A stretch of 64,000 bases of DNA, taken from Parachlorella kessleri (taxonomy: Eukaryota; Chlorophyta; Trebouxiophyceae; Chlorellales; Chlorellaceae). The notes below the pieces were generated by a model. The model was not told where the DNA came from. It ran no database searches and saw only the letters and a list, made by a program, of their open reading frames with translations. The position numbers were made by a program, and so were the translations under genes. Positions 10,258 to 21,265 of the stretch are shown here, one piece after another. Every line of letters begins with the position of its first letter. Within the stretch, counting starts at the first letter, position 1. Location of the stretch: contig BBXU01000651.1 of NCBI GenBank assembly GCA_001598975.1, positions 1 through 64,000 on the forward strand. Direction: 5' to 3'.

Positions 10258-11850
10258 GCTTGAGCCTTGCCGCTCGAGCGTCTGGTTCTTAGGTACACTT
10301 GTTGTGACTGCTCAACTGCTTTAGTACGCACTTTGTTTCCTTGCTGCGGGCGCCGCCACCTCGCGGCTCAGCTCCTGTACACGAGAGTTCAGATCTGCTT
10401 GCTGCTGCTGCAAGACAGCCCCTTGCTTTTTGCTTTCAGTTACTGCACTAGTGTGTCGCCGCCGTGCGGTTTTCTTGCGGCAGGATGCTCTGGCGTGAGG
10501 CCAGTCTTCTTTCTTGTTCCCTGGTGAGCACAAGTTGGCGCCTGGCGGCGACATACACGCTGTTTGGGTAGATGGGTGCGCGCCCGCTCACTTTTCAGTG
10601 CTTTGATGTTCTACGTTTCATGGTTGGAGTTTCATGGGAGGAGTTCAAGCCGGACTGGACTGCAGCTCCCGGTCTTTCATAAATGCCAGGCATGTTTTTT
10701 AAACGTGCCAGCCTGGCACGGGCTGCGGCATTCCCCCAGCCCCTCTTTGATGTTTTATTGCCCTGCAGCGCCCTGCGTTCACGGCGCCACACTTACTATC
10801 GCTTCTCAATTGCTTATGTTTTAGTGGCAGACCCTGCTTTGGTAGAGCAGAGAACCATTGTAATAGCCACGTCTGGTAATAGTGGCAACAAGCCAAGCCA
10901 TGATTAAGAGGTGGTGACGGTCGGGCTGGACAGAATTGCTTATGTGGTTTGCCTCCGTTGCAGCGTTACCTGCTGGGTAAAGGTTGGCATTTTGATATTC
11001 CTATATCGAGCTGCCAGCAAGGCATGGTTGGGCATCACCATGCCTGACATAGACATCCAGTCTCATTCAGCAGGCACGCGTCCCGGGACCGCCATGCGCC
11101 TGGGCCAGTCCTACGGCTGTGGCTCTTAAGTTAGAGATAATCACCATCACTGGGTTCATCTGTGCCTCCAGCCATGTGTATCTTGCATGCTGCATTGACT
11201 CACAGCTGTACATCTCCGGACCTTACAAAGGCCACAAAGGAAGTCCCGCAATGGTATTTGGTGTGGGTGCCACTGCGGCACATGTTCTATTCTAGCCCCA
11301 GGGATCGGTGTTGCACAGTTCGTAGTCATAAAGCGTGGCCAGGAAGCCTCACTAGATACCAGCTAAGTCTGGTAATGCCATGGAGGCCCCCAGATCACAG
11401 CAAGATCCAGCTGCAGCCCGCTTGCACTCACCGAGTCTGACACTAGGGTCACCAACAGCCACACTCTGAAGCCAGAACCACTCACTCCAAGCAAATGACT
11501 GCCAGCGAGCGTCCCCAAACTAGCATCACCAATATCCATGCGCTCGGCCTAGAGGCCCACAACTCTAACTGCCTTTGACCCTACCTCACCAGGCAACACG
11601 AGAACCTGTGGAACAGCTGGCATAGTTGCAAGCTGTCCCACCCTGCCAGGGCATGTGGTTCATGAAGTTGCAGTTGGGTCCTTCTTGGGCTGCCAATCCC
11701 CGCCCATGGCTAACAAGGCGCGAATGTGCTGGCTCCCCCTGTGGACAGCCACCGGACGCCTAACCAGCCGGCCGCCCTCGCCAGCACAACCACCGCCGGT
11801 GCCGCAGAGCTGAGTGAGGCTCGCGGCCGGCCTTCAGAGCCATGCCCCAG
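10258..11850. other. intergenic, nothing recognised
   Basis: About 1.6 kb with only short open frames in all six frames. It would contain the 3' UTR of the minus-strand LYRM1-like gene at its right end. No repeats, RNA genes or transposon remnants were noticed. Confidence 0.35.
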
Positions 11851-12405
11851 TCAGTCGCAAGCACCCTTCAACGACACCTGCCAGTCATGGCTGCCTCTGT
11901 CCAGCCCTGTGTAAGCCTGCAGCTGCTCGAGGCTCCGCTGGGCCACCTCCACAGCCTGCATCACTTTGCTGGGGTCCTGCAGGTCCCTGTTGGCTCGGAA
12001 TTCGCTCCGAATGTCTTGTAGTATCTGATTCCGCTGCAGGGGGACAAGAAGAGGCCAGAGCAATTTAACATAACATTGTGAAGGTGACTCAAGCCAGCTT
12101 GATAAGTTACGAAATGATTTCGGCTTCCGCCCAGCACAGCGACTCGGCATCATAACCCCATCTCTCAGCCTAAGTACTAGGCGGCTGGAACGGCAGCGCA
12201 GAACGGGGCTAGTTAGGGTGCGGGCTGGTGCTGTTCCCCTATCTCCTGAGCTCACAGCAGCTTAGTCAGCCAGGAGCATTTACACGTCATATAGCAAGCA
12301 AACTGCCCACTTGCGCCACCCAGCCCCCACCTTGATGGAAGGGAAGTGTTTAGCAGCCTTCAGAATGTGCCTGTAGAGGCCGAGCACTTCTCCGGGTGAT
12401 GCCAT
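11851..12405 (-). CDS. LYR-motif (Complex1_LYR) protein, LYRM1-like
   Basis: Exons 12405-12331 and 12033-11851 (GT-AG, phase 0) encode 85 residues. The start MASPGEVLGLYRHILKAAKH holds the LYR tripeptide; the conserved downstream F sits in RSEFRANRDLQDP. LYR proteins are small three-helix mitochondrial matrix proteins that bind acylated ACP and help assemble Fe-S proteins or respiratory complexes. EVLGLYR and the FR.N..L.D block resemble LYRM1 most, but the exact member is uncertain. It starts only 46 bp after the stop codon of the CHCH-like gene on the same strand, which is very tight for a eukaryote. The C-terminus YTGLDRGSHDWQVSLKG is not one I recognise from other LYR proteins. Confidence 0.85.
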
Positions 12406-12451
12406 CTAGTGAGCCCTATTTTTCCTATGCAAGCTGCTGGTACCGGCTGCT

Positions 12452-12948
12452 CTAGTTCGTCTGCGTTCGGGCGTAGCACGCCTTCAGCGCGGCAACCTCT
12501 GCAACAGTAAACCCCACCGCTGCTTCAGTGCAAGTGGCAGACCACCAGAGAATTCACCAGACGAGAAGCTGTGTCTGTGTGTCCACTGGCACTCATGCTG
12601 AGCGATAAGCAAGCGCCGCACCTTTCTGGCACTTGGTCCAGTCCCTGTCGTGCTCGCCCATGCACTCCTGCACCGTGCGCTGTAGCCTTTTAACTATCTG
12701 TGTATCTTGACCTGGTGGACCAAGGTGTTGGACAAAATAACTGTGTGGCTGCTGTCCAAGCGAGTCCTCTGCACAGGCACCCCTGACCAACATCCTTTAC
12801 CCACCTCAAGCTTTGCGTACAGCCTCTTGCAGTCCCCTAGGGTTTCTACAAGCGGGTCGAACTCCTCGTCGTCGGGTGAGCTAGTAACACGCTGGTGCAG
12901 GTTTGCAGGCCGCTCTTGCAAAGGGGGCTGCTTTGAGGTGCTAGACAT
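12452..12948 (-). CDS. small CHCH-like cysteine-motif protein
   Basis: Three exons, 12948-12805, 12679-12622 and 12498-12452, encode 82 residues ending in TAG. The four cysteines lie in GDCKRLYAKLE, VQECMGEHDRDWTKC and QKEVAALKAC, with spacings of 13, 10 and 9. The DRDWTKCQKEVAALKAC segment is a CX9C helix typical of coiled-coil-helix-coiled-coil-helix (CHCH) proteins. These are usually imported into the mitochondrial intermembrane space by the Mia40/Erv1 relay and often assist cytochrome oxidase assembly. The first pair is not a classical CX9C, so the exact subfamily is open. The ATG at 12948 is the first good start. The gene is divergent from ERCC8 (252 bp). Confidence 0.75.
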
Positions 12949-13200
12949 GTGAGGAGTCAGCACGTCATTTCATTTGTTAGGAAGAATCGGTAAAACAAGA
13001 CTAGCAGTCGCGTGGATGCCCTCCTTTGTGGAGAGGACTCTGGAGAGCGCAAGAATCCCAGCATCCGGCGCGCAGCATCCGACAGGCATGGCTCCTTCCA
13101 CAGGCTCTTTCCACAGTCCCAGGCCTTTCAATAGATCGAGTAATTGCAACTGCCGGTTGTTTATTCTGTCTACTTGCCCACTAACTGTGGCAAGCTGTGC
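12949..13200. promoter_or_regulatory. divergent promoter region, CHCH-like / ERCC8
   Basis: 252 bp separate the start codons of the minus-strand CHCH-like gene and plus-strand ERCC8. No clear core promoter element was seen. Confidence 0.45.
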
Positions 13201-16200
13201 ATGGTCCTCACGGACGATCTGTTAAGGAGGCAGACAGGCGAGGTTCCCAACGCGTCAGTAGCTAGACCCCTGTCCTACCGCCGGTATGTCTGGAAGGTCG
13301 GGCACACAGCCACGGGGCAAGGTGCCCTGACCAGGCCTTGGCTGGCGCCCCTTGGACAGTCTGGCTGCCACTGTTGCAGGAGCTGCGTGGCAGACAACAG
13401 TTGGTCTAACAGTCCAACAAAGCCTTTAGGTTGCTACATCCCTGCAGGCGCTTGGGGCTACAGTTTGGCCAGAGCCGCTCGCTGCAGAGCGTCCACCAGG
13501 GCGGAGTTACCTGGCTAGATTTAGACCTCATAGATCACCGCTACCTGCTAGCCGGCGCCGCCGATGCCTCGGTCGCAGTATATGACACCCAACAGCAGCG
13601 TTCAGCAGCACCTGGGGATGGCCTCAGCGGTGAGGGTGATGGCAGCGGGGGTGGCAGTGGCGGCGAGGTGCCGGCGGTGCTGCAGATAAGCAAGCAGACA
13701 CCTGGCGCCCACAGATTCAGCATCTCCTCGGTGGCTTGGTACCCTGTGGACACTGGCCTCTTTGTGACAGGTGGGCGCGGCGTTGAATGCAGTAGCCGAG
13801 ACCCGGTAGAGGAACATGCCAGAGGGATTTGGGAAAGCGCTGTTGGTCCTGGGCAGCACGGCAGGGCTGGCTTGGTTGGGTGAGCACTTTGCCAGTTCTA
13901 GCCTCCTGACAGAAGCCCTACTGGGCCTTCAGGAGTACTGCTTCACTTGACGGTGACTTTGCCTGGATGAGGCTCTCTGCTGCGAGCTGTATGATGCTGC
14001 TGCCTGCCCTTATATGGGCATAAACACTCACATGAAGACCGTCATGGATGGAGTGTTTGCAGTGGTGCACCTAGAGATTTTCCTAACGGCGCCTTGAGCC
14101 AGCATGGCGGTGTGCACCTGTGAAGCCTGCAGGGGGGTATGACAACGAGGTCAAGGTGTGGGACACCAACTCCCTGGCGGTGGCTGCCGGCTTCACTCTC
14201 AGCGGTCGGGTCCATGCGGTTGCCATGTCGCCGTGCGCCACCACCCACTGCCTGGTGGCTGTAGGGCAGGCAAAGCCACAGGTCAGGGAGGGGTTTGCAG
14301 GCTGCTGGGAGAAACTATTGGTATATCCCCTGGCATGTTGTTGGATGGCAGATGGTATGGACAGCGGAGGGGCTGCAGGGGTTGCAAGTGGGCTCTTCAC
14401 CTCCATGTGAACGTGGTGGGGTACAGCGAGCAGCAGCAACTAGAGGTGGCTGCGAAGAGTGTGGTTACCTACCTTTGCGTGGGCGTGAGAGGGGGTGGTG
14501 CACCCACCTACTGCACAGAGGACCGGGCATGCTGTGCGTGGCATGCAGGTCATGCTGTGTGATGTCACCTCGGGCGGCTTCACCCACACCCTGTCAGGCC
14601 ACCGCGCAGCAGTGTGGGCCGTGCACTGGTCGCTGCAGACCGAGTGGCAGGTGATGACAGGTGGGAGCCGTGGTGCAGGGACCGGACACTGGGATGTGGT
14701 CAGACTGATGGAGTCGGGCAACCACCGAACAAATGCTGATTCATCGGGAAAGTGGCTGGCAGTGTGCAAGAAGTGCTTACAGGTCTAATCTTCTTCCCAA
14801 GGGGCGGAAAATCACCGACAGCAAGCCTGCGCCAATTCTGCAAAGCTGGTTGTGTGCAAAGTCGCTGAAGCAGTTGCCCATGCTGATACATGAGGAGATG
14901 CTTCTGTCCTTGCCCGCTCCCGCTGCAGGGGGGTGCGATGGGCAGCTGCGGCTGTGGGACATCCGGCGGGCAGGACCCCTCCATATCTTTGACCAGCACC
15001 AGACGCAGCCGGCGCCGCACCCCCGCCCTGCTGCCCTCCCACGCAGCGGCAGCGGCGATGGAAAGGGCAGAGCAAATGGCTCCTCCTCTCTCCACTCCTC
15101 TCGTAATAAGAGCAGCGGCAGCGGCGGCAGACGCTCGGGGACTAGTGGTGGTCCTGCTGTGCGTGGCAGCGGCAGCGGCCCCGGCAAAAGAGGTGCTCCT
15201 GAAACGGCCAGGAGACGCACTCCAAAGGGTACCCTTAGCCCTGGGAGCAGCATGCCCGGCAATGGGGGCGATGGCAGGCAGGGGCCTCCGGCAGGGGACC
15301 ACCGCATGTTCCTGCCAGATAAGGTGGTGAGGTATGCCACTGCCCACGGCGGCAGCATCACGGGGGTGCACCCAACCCCCCACGGCCTGTACTGGCTCAG
15401 CGCTGGGACCGACGACAGGGTGCGCCTGTGGGACGCGATGGAGTATAGGTGAGGAGCCAGAGAGCTCAGCCTGCCTGGAGCTTGTTGATGGCTGAAGAGC
15501 TGTGCCTGCGGTTGGGGTCCCCTAGGACGGGTAACCCCCTTGAGCCCTCCTCCACCAGCGCTGGGCCAGCCTGGAGCTGAGAATTTGTTGGGTTGTCAAG
15601 GCATGTGGTGCTGTTATGCTCTTGTTTCTCTCAACTGGCATGGCGGTCAACCTTTCTCCGCCCTTGCACGTCGGTCAAACATTTCTGGATTGTGGCAAGC
15701 GGTGCGAAGAGAGAGAATAGTTACAGCCACATTTCTGTCGTGCTCGGAAGAAGCCGGCTGCATTGCCCTCCCTGCAAGCCTTGCTTCTACTTAGGGTGTG
15801 CCGAGTGTTGTGTCTGGCCCCTGCAGACACCTGCTGGTGAACTACCCCAACGCCTTCAACCGCTCCCTCAGGGCGCGGCAGCTGTCAGTCGCTGACGACT
15901 CCCGCATGCTCTTCCACCCCTCGGGCAGCGCGGTGCAGCTGTTTGATGTGGATACTGGCCGGCCGCTGAGGGTGCTGCAGGGCGCGCACTTTGATACCAT
16001 CAACTGCTGCAAGTGAGCTGCCCTGTGCGTGAGGCAGGCATGCGGTGCTGGTGCCCCGGTACCAGGCCTGACAATGCCTGCCATCCTTGCAAGTTGGCCG
16101 TGCGTTGAAGCAGACGAAAGCACGGGCAGGAAGTGCTCGGGTTCGCAACTCGTTTTCTATTGTGTGCTTCAGTGCCTTAGGTTGGTCTCACGATTGGGAT

Positions 16201-16704
16201 GTGGTGGGGGTGATGTCAACTTGTTGTTGTGTGTGGCAAGATGTTATAGACATGGCTAGATGCACAAACGTAGGATTGTGGCCTTGCCTGGACGCTGTTG
16301 GCTGCAGCCATCGCATTCCATGGTGCCTGCCGACATAGTGGTGCAAGTGGTTCAGGGGCCACCTTTGTTTGCAGTGGTATACCCGCAGTCCAGCTGTCCA
16401 GCATGAGAAACGTTGCATGCATCGCGAGAAATTTCAGCTTGCTTCTCAATAACTGGACAGGTGCGAAGTGGGAGGAGCTGTGGCATGTCAGAGCTGCATG
16501 CAAGGTACGGTTCTTTGCACCCAGGCGCCTGAGGCAGTAGTGTGTTCCTTCCCTCGATGCAGGTGGAATCCTGTCAACGAAGAGCTGTACACGGGAGCCA
16601 ACGACTGCCACATAGTCGTGTGGGCGCCGCCGCTGGCGGAGGCACCCCATGAAGAGCAAGGGGGCGGCAGCGTGGAATCAGATGCTGACAACTGGAGTGA
16701 CTGA
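13201..16704 (+). CDS. ERCC8: DNA excision repair protein ERCC8 (Cockayne syndrome A), WD40
   Basis: Seven exons: 13201-13283, 13448-13770, 14133-14281, 14549-14660, 14929-15448, 15827-16012, 16563-16704. They code for 504 residues. It begins MVLTDDLLRRQTG, matching the RQTG start of CSA. It then runs through VHQGGVTWLDLD, HRFSISSVAWYPVDTGLF, VKVWDTNSL, the THCLVAVG strand, VMLCDVTSG..LSGHRAAVWAV, LRLWDIRRAG, GTDDRVRLWD and ELYTGANDCHIVVWAP in the same order as human CSA. CSA is the substrate receptor of the CRL4 (DDB1-CUL4) ubiquitin ligase in transcription-coupled repair; the VKVWD and LRLWDIRR blades carry the WDxR boxes for DDB1. Human CSA has 396 residues. About 100 extra Ser/Gly/Arg-rich residues lie at roughly 250-351, inside exon 5 between two blades. 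The C-terminus is acidic (ESDADNWSD). Confidence 0.93.
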
Positions 16705-17504
16705 CCTGGCGTTGACTGAATTGGTTACTGGCCTGCATGGATTCGCGGCGGCATGGCAGCCTGGTGGCCTGCTGTTTCGTGGGTTTGAGCCTAGTTTGGG
16801 GCTGGTGTGTCCTCACGAGTCTGTTAGTCGTGGGTCCGCTTCGGTGATTGGTTCTTGGCAGCTTATCAACGCTGCATGGGGAAACAACAGCAGCTGTATC
16901 TGCGCCGGCCTCCTCTTGAGGGCAGCATCATATAGTACTTTAATGTCTCTGTTTATTGCCTTGGGTTCCAAATAGAGATGAAGGAACAAGCAGACTTACA
17001 GGCTCTGAGAGAAGCATCAATAACAATTAACAGTGCACAACAGTGCTCATCTACCCAGTACCCACGGAAAATCTCTGGGGGGCGACATCCCTGGCTCAGG
17101 CGCCGAGCACATCCTCTGCCCCAACCAGAGGCGCATTGTAAGTGAAGTGTTAATTGGTTGTGCCCAGTGCCCTAGAGTACCTACGCTGCTGTTGCCGCCT
17201 TCAACACTGGAGTTCATCCCTGCTCCGCAGGGTTGTGTGCCACCTATGGCTGCGCCTGTTGTTCCTGCTGCTGCTTCTACATTATGCAAGAGCCAGCCCC
17301 AGAGCAGGCGCAGAAGGCTCAATCTTTCGAGAGTCTCCTCGCGCCTCCACCCGCCTCTGATGTGCCCAAGAGCCTCTGTACTGCCAAGCCCACGCCCGAG
17401 CCATGCCCCAGCTGCAATAGCCCAGGCAGCGGCCCCCTACGACTCCCAACGCCGTCAGTTCCCCTCCCCCTGCTCACTGGGCTTATGCTGCCGCGCCCAA
17501 GGCC
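16705..17504. other. convergent intergenic region, ERCC8 / hypothetical minus gene
   Basis: It holds both 3' UTRs. TGTAA occurs on the plus strand at 17137-17141, and its complement TTACA at 16996-17000 could serve the minus-strand gene. The two transcripts would then overlap by about 140 bp. Open frames in this stretch look like chance. Confidence 0.4.
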
Positions 17505-20500
17505 CTACTTGGCGCGCTTCACTGTGGCTTTTCTGGGCCTAGGAGGTAGCCCAGGGGGCACAAGGCCCCCGCGTGCTCTGCGTGCTGAGGCCAATGCGGG
17601 CGCCAGTGCCTCCAGCTCAGCACCCTCACCCAGCAGGGCAGCCTGCAATCTCTGCCTTATAACACGAGTGGGCAAGGCGATGACTCTGGCCAGGAGGACA
17701 GGGTAGGGTGGGGGTTCCTTGCTGGGTTTTCGTGCCACTTCAGGCAAGGCGCATGACTGCATCAGCACAACAGCTAGCGTCAGCACCTGGTGTGATCCAA
17801 TGAAGGCTTCTTACAGCTTAAACCTGGCAGCTGAGCATCAATGCAGCATTGCCAAGGCGCCGCAAGGGGGCCCTGTTCGGCGAAGCCCTCAGGAACACAC
17901 TATGTCGCAGGCTCACACGGTGTGGGCAAGCTTGCGGCCACTTGTGCAGGCAGAATCTTTGTGCAGGGCTTCTCGAGCCTTACATAGGATTCAAACTCAC
18001 CAACAGCCGTGCAAAGGCCTCCGGCAGTGCAAGCCGGGGCTCAAACTTCGATATCCCTGGCTGGCCAGCGCCCACCACAGGTGCAGCGGCCTCGTGGGAA
18101 GGTTCCTCGCCTTCCAACAAGCGGGAACCAGGTTGCGGCGGGCTAACCAATGCCGGGCTCAGCCCGGGCTGGTGAGCATGCACAGCAGCGGAGGTGGCAG
18201 CCACCAGCGCCTGCAAGCTTTCCGGACTGTCGCAGGCATGGAAGGCAGGGCTGAAAGCAGCCTCCTGATACGCCAGCCAGCCAGGCAGAGGCCGCTTCGG
18301 CCTTATGCTCTTGGTGCCGCCATCGTGGCTGCTGCTGCTGCTGCTAGAGCCATCTTTGGTGCACCGTAGGCGGCCTGCTGCTGTCCCAGGAAGCCAGCCT
18401 GCCAGCCAGGGGTGCAACGGCTGCCGTGCTGCCGCTGCTTGGACAAGCCCTGTGATGTTGACAGTTGCCTCTTTGCGTTGGGCTGCCCAGGGTGGCAGTG
18501 CTGGGGCCAGGGCCTGCTGCTGATGGCGCTGGTCGCTACTGCCACTCGCTGCCGCCATTCGCCGCCTCGTTACTGGTACCTGCAAGTGGTCAAGGGCAGC
18601 ATATACGCAACTCTCCCCAGCACAGCGCTGCCGTCACTGCCTGCCTGCACTTGTCATAAGGCTGGGCTGTGTTGCAAACCGTCGCAACACACCCACTGAT
18701 GTTATGCTTGTTGCAAACCATCCCAGCAGACCCCCAACTTAGTACTAAGGGCAGGTGGGGCTCAAGGGACAACACCAGCAGCTGCTCGCTCGCCCAGCTT
18801 ATCAGCTTCAAAGGCTAGCACCAGCACACAAATGAGAGTTGAGGCCGCAGCGCCATGCTGAGAAACGCAGGCAGTAGGCCACACACCTGCCCGCTGAGCT
18901 CCTCAGTCCCATGCCTCTGCTTGCGCTTCCTTAGCTGCCGCCCTTCCGGGAGATGCACCGGCTCTTCCTTGACTGCCAGGGCTGTTGGCACCTCTGCAGG
19001 TGCAGTAGCTGCTGCTGCTGCTTCTGTGCTCAAGGCCACTGCCAGAGCGCTCTGGGCCCTGGTGGCCCCAGGTGCAGGCTCCTGCTGAGCAGGCACAGGC
19101 ATATGTCCAGGCCGCGGCATCGCTTCGCAACCCTCTGCAGCTGTAGAACGTGGCTGCACCGGGGGCCCAGGAGGTGCACAGTCCGTAACCCATGTTTCCT
19201 GAGGCTGCAGTGCCGCTGAGGCCACAGGCTCGCAGGGCGATAGGAAGGCAAGGGGATAGTCTGGTACGGCAGGCGCAGCGGCACCCTGAGCAGGGTGGCC
19301 AGGCACCAGGAGCTCGGTTATGCCAGGCTGTTGCAGCCGCTGAGCCCTAGCAAGAAGCGGGTTCGAGCTGATGTCCAACTGCAGCAACCGCTCCAGCTGG
19401 CGCCCCGGCAGCCCGCTTTGCCGCTCTGCACGTGCGTGCTGCTGCCCTGAGCGTCCGCACTGTTGCTCCCACGTCTCCTGCTGCTTGGGCTCATGACCTT
19501 GCTGCTGCTGCCGCTCCTGTGATCCCGCTGCTTGGCATGGTGGTGACATCTGCCACCAGCTGAGGTGTAGCTTACTTATACCACGTTTGCCGGGGTCCTG
19601 GGGGAACAGCCCCAATCCTGATCCCTCACATGCATCAGGAGGGCGGTTGCGCCCACCCGCCAGACTTTCATCCACTCCTGGGCTGCACTCCTCTGAGGCC
19701 CCCGCACTACCTTTGCTTCCCTTCAAGGCCCGCTGCTGAGTGGCAGGCAGGGCTGCCTCGCAAGGCAGCAAAGGCAGACCCGTGGCTAGGGACCCTGCGC
19801 TCGACTGTGCAGGTTCCCTCCCGGCAGGCTGCTCCTCTTTGCTGCCACAGGTGCTGGGTCTGGCAGTTGCGCCAAAGGCTGCAGCCGCCACAGCCTCGTA
19901 CGTCTGCTCTGCTGCGCTCGCTAGATTCAGCCGCTGCTTGTGTGCCTGGGTTCAAGGAATGCTGGGATGCTTGGAGAGGCCAGCATGTGCCCTTGAGGTT
20001 GTCCGTTGCAGGCTATTCTATACACTGCCACCAGCCCCAAGCATGCAATACCAACAGCACTTTTGCAAGCTAGCCTTCACCTACCAGGATCTAACCAGGG
20101 CGGATCTTTCTGATCTAGGTATTATCATACAAGGAAGAGGGCAGCACGTGAAGCTTAATTTACCTGAGCCACGGCCCTCAAAGCTCGGCTACTGCCCAGC
20201 GCTTGTGGCCGCCCTGGCTCTGGTGGCTGCTGCCCTGCTGCTGCGCTCCTGCCACCCCTGACAGGTCTGACGAGCTGAGGGAGCGCCCTAAGCAGCTTTA
20301 CACGATGCTGGCTGGAGTGCTGCGTCTGCTTCCAAGGCCGAGGGTGCAGGTCTGCCGGCTCACAGACCGAACCATCAAGCCCTGTTCCTAGCGATGACAC
20401 AGGAAGCTCTGGCAGTTGGCATGCAAAGTCTTTCAAGCGCAGGTCCTCCTGCTGCTGGTGCTGCCCTGGCCGCAGAGTTTTGCAGGCGCTGCTCTCTGTA

Positions 20501-20622
20501 GGGAACTGGCTGGCGCCTGCACCGTGCGACGTTCTTGGCGAGTTATGGCTAGCGTCTGAAGCAGTTACCAGGACCTCAGCTGCTGTGTCACACGGGTGCT
20601 TGGACTGGCAGGCCCCGTCCAT
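17505..20622 (-). CDS. unrecognised 792-residue Gln/Ala/Ser-rich protein
   Basis: Four exons joined at GT-AG sites, all phase 0: 20622-20164, 19945-18887, 18579-18001 and 17786-17505. The start MDGACQSKHPCDTAAEVLVT follows a plausible leader, and no other ATG fits better. Most of the chain is low complexity: Gln runs (QERQQQQGHEPKQQETWEQQ), Ala/Thr/Pro stretches and a seven-serine run. More ordered-looking parts are LERLLQLDISSNPLL, PLPGWLAYQEAAFSPAF, and a basic C-terminus VLLARVIALPTRVIRQRLQA...PRPRKATVKRAK. A KKR-like basic patch (LRKRKQRHG) ends exon 2. I recognise no domain. A nuclear regulatory protein is one guess, with no real evidence. It is divergent from PETs. Confidence 0.6.
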
Positions 20623-21265
20623 GGTGGTGGGGTAGGTCTGTAGCTCAGCTGCTCTGAGCAGCTATTTGCGTTCGGGCGCTACCACAGCCAGCAGAATGGA
20701 AAGGCTGCGGTGGTCTTCTTGCCTCTGCTGTCTAAACGCCGTGGCGTCACTGTGGTCACCTTGGGTAACACTGCGTCTGCCGTGTGCCTGCCCGCGGGGC
20801 TTTCTAGTTGGTCAGCCTCACACCACCACCTGGACAGAGCCTTAACTGAGTGACTCTTCAGGTGCAAGGCTATATACCAAGTCTCTGTCAGTGTGGTAAA
20901 TGGTCAGCAACTGCGGCTCACCGTTGCGCAAGTCACTCTGTCACACGCATGTAACTCCTAAAACTCGCCAGACTGGCTTCCTGTGGAACAACAAGGTCCG
21001 TCCGTCATGTTTCTGAAGAACGAGCAAATTTTGCTCCCAGCCTGCCGTCAATACAGAAGCAAACGGGTTTATGGAGTGGGAGGTAGCAAAACTGCAGTGT
21101 TGGGACACTGTGTCATGTCACGGCACTTTTGAAGAATATAGGGGAAATGCGGGGTTTTAGGCTGAGATTGCAGTATTCCAGCTGTAGAAAGAGCGAACCA
21201 GATAATGGGGCCAAGTAGGTGTAACAGCAAGGTGCAGGCCCTTTCACACGCTGCAGAAACAAGTG
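20623..21265. promoter_or_regulatory. divergent promoter region, hypothetical / PETs
   Basis: 643 bp between opposing start codons. It contains only short chance open frames. It should hold the promoter and 5' UTR of the plastid EF-Ts gene on the right side. No specific element was identified. Confidence 0.4.

Noticed and set aside
17990..18005. tRNA-like GGATTCAAACTCACC motif
   Set aside because: It lies across an exon-intron border of the hypothetical gene, and no cloverleaf can be drawn around it.
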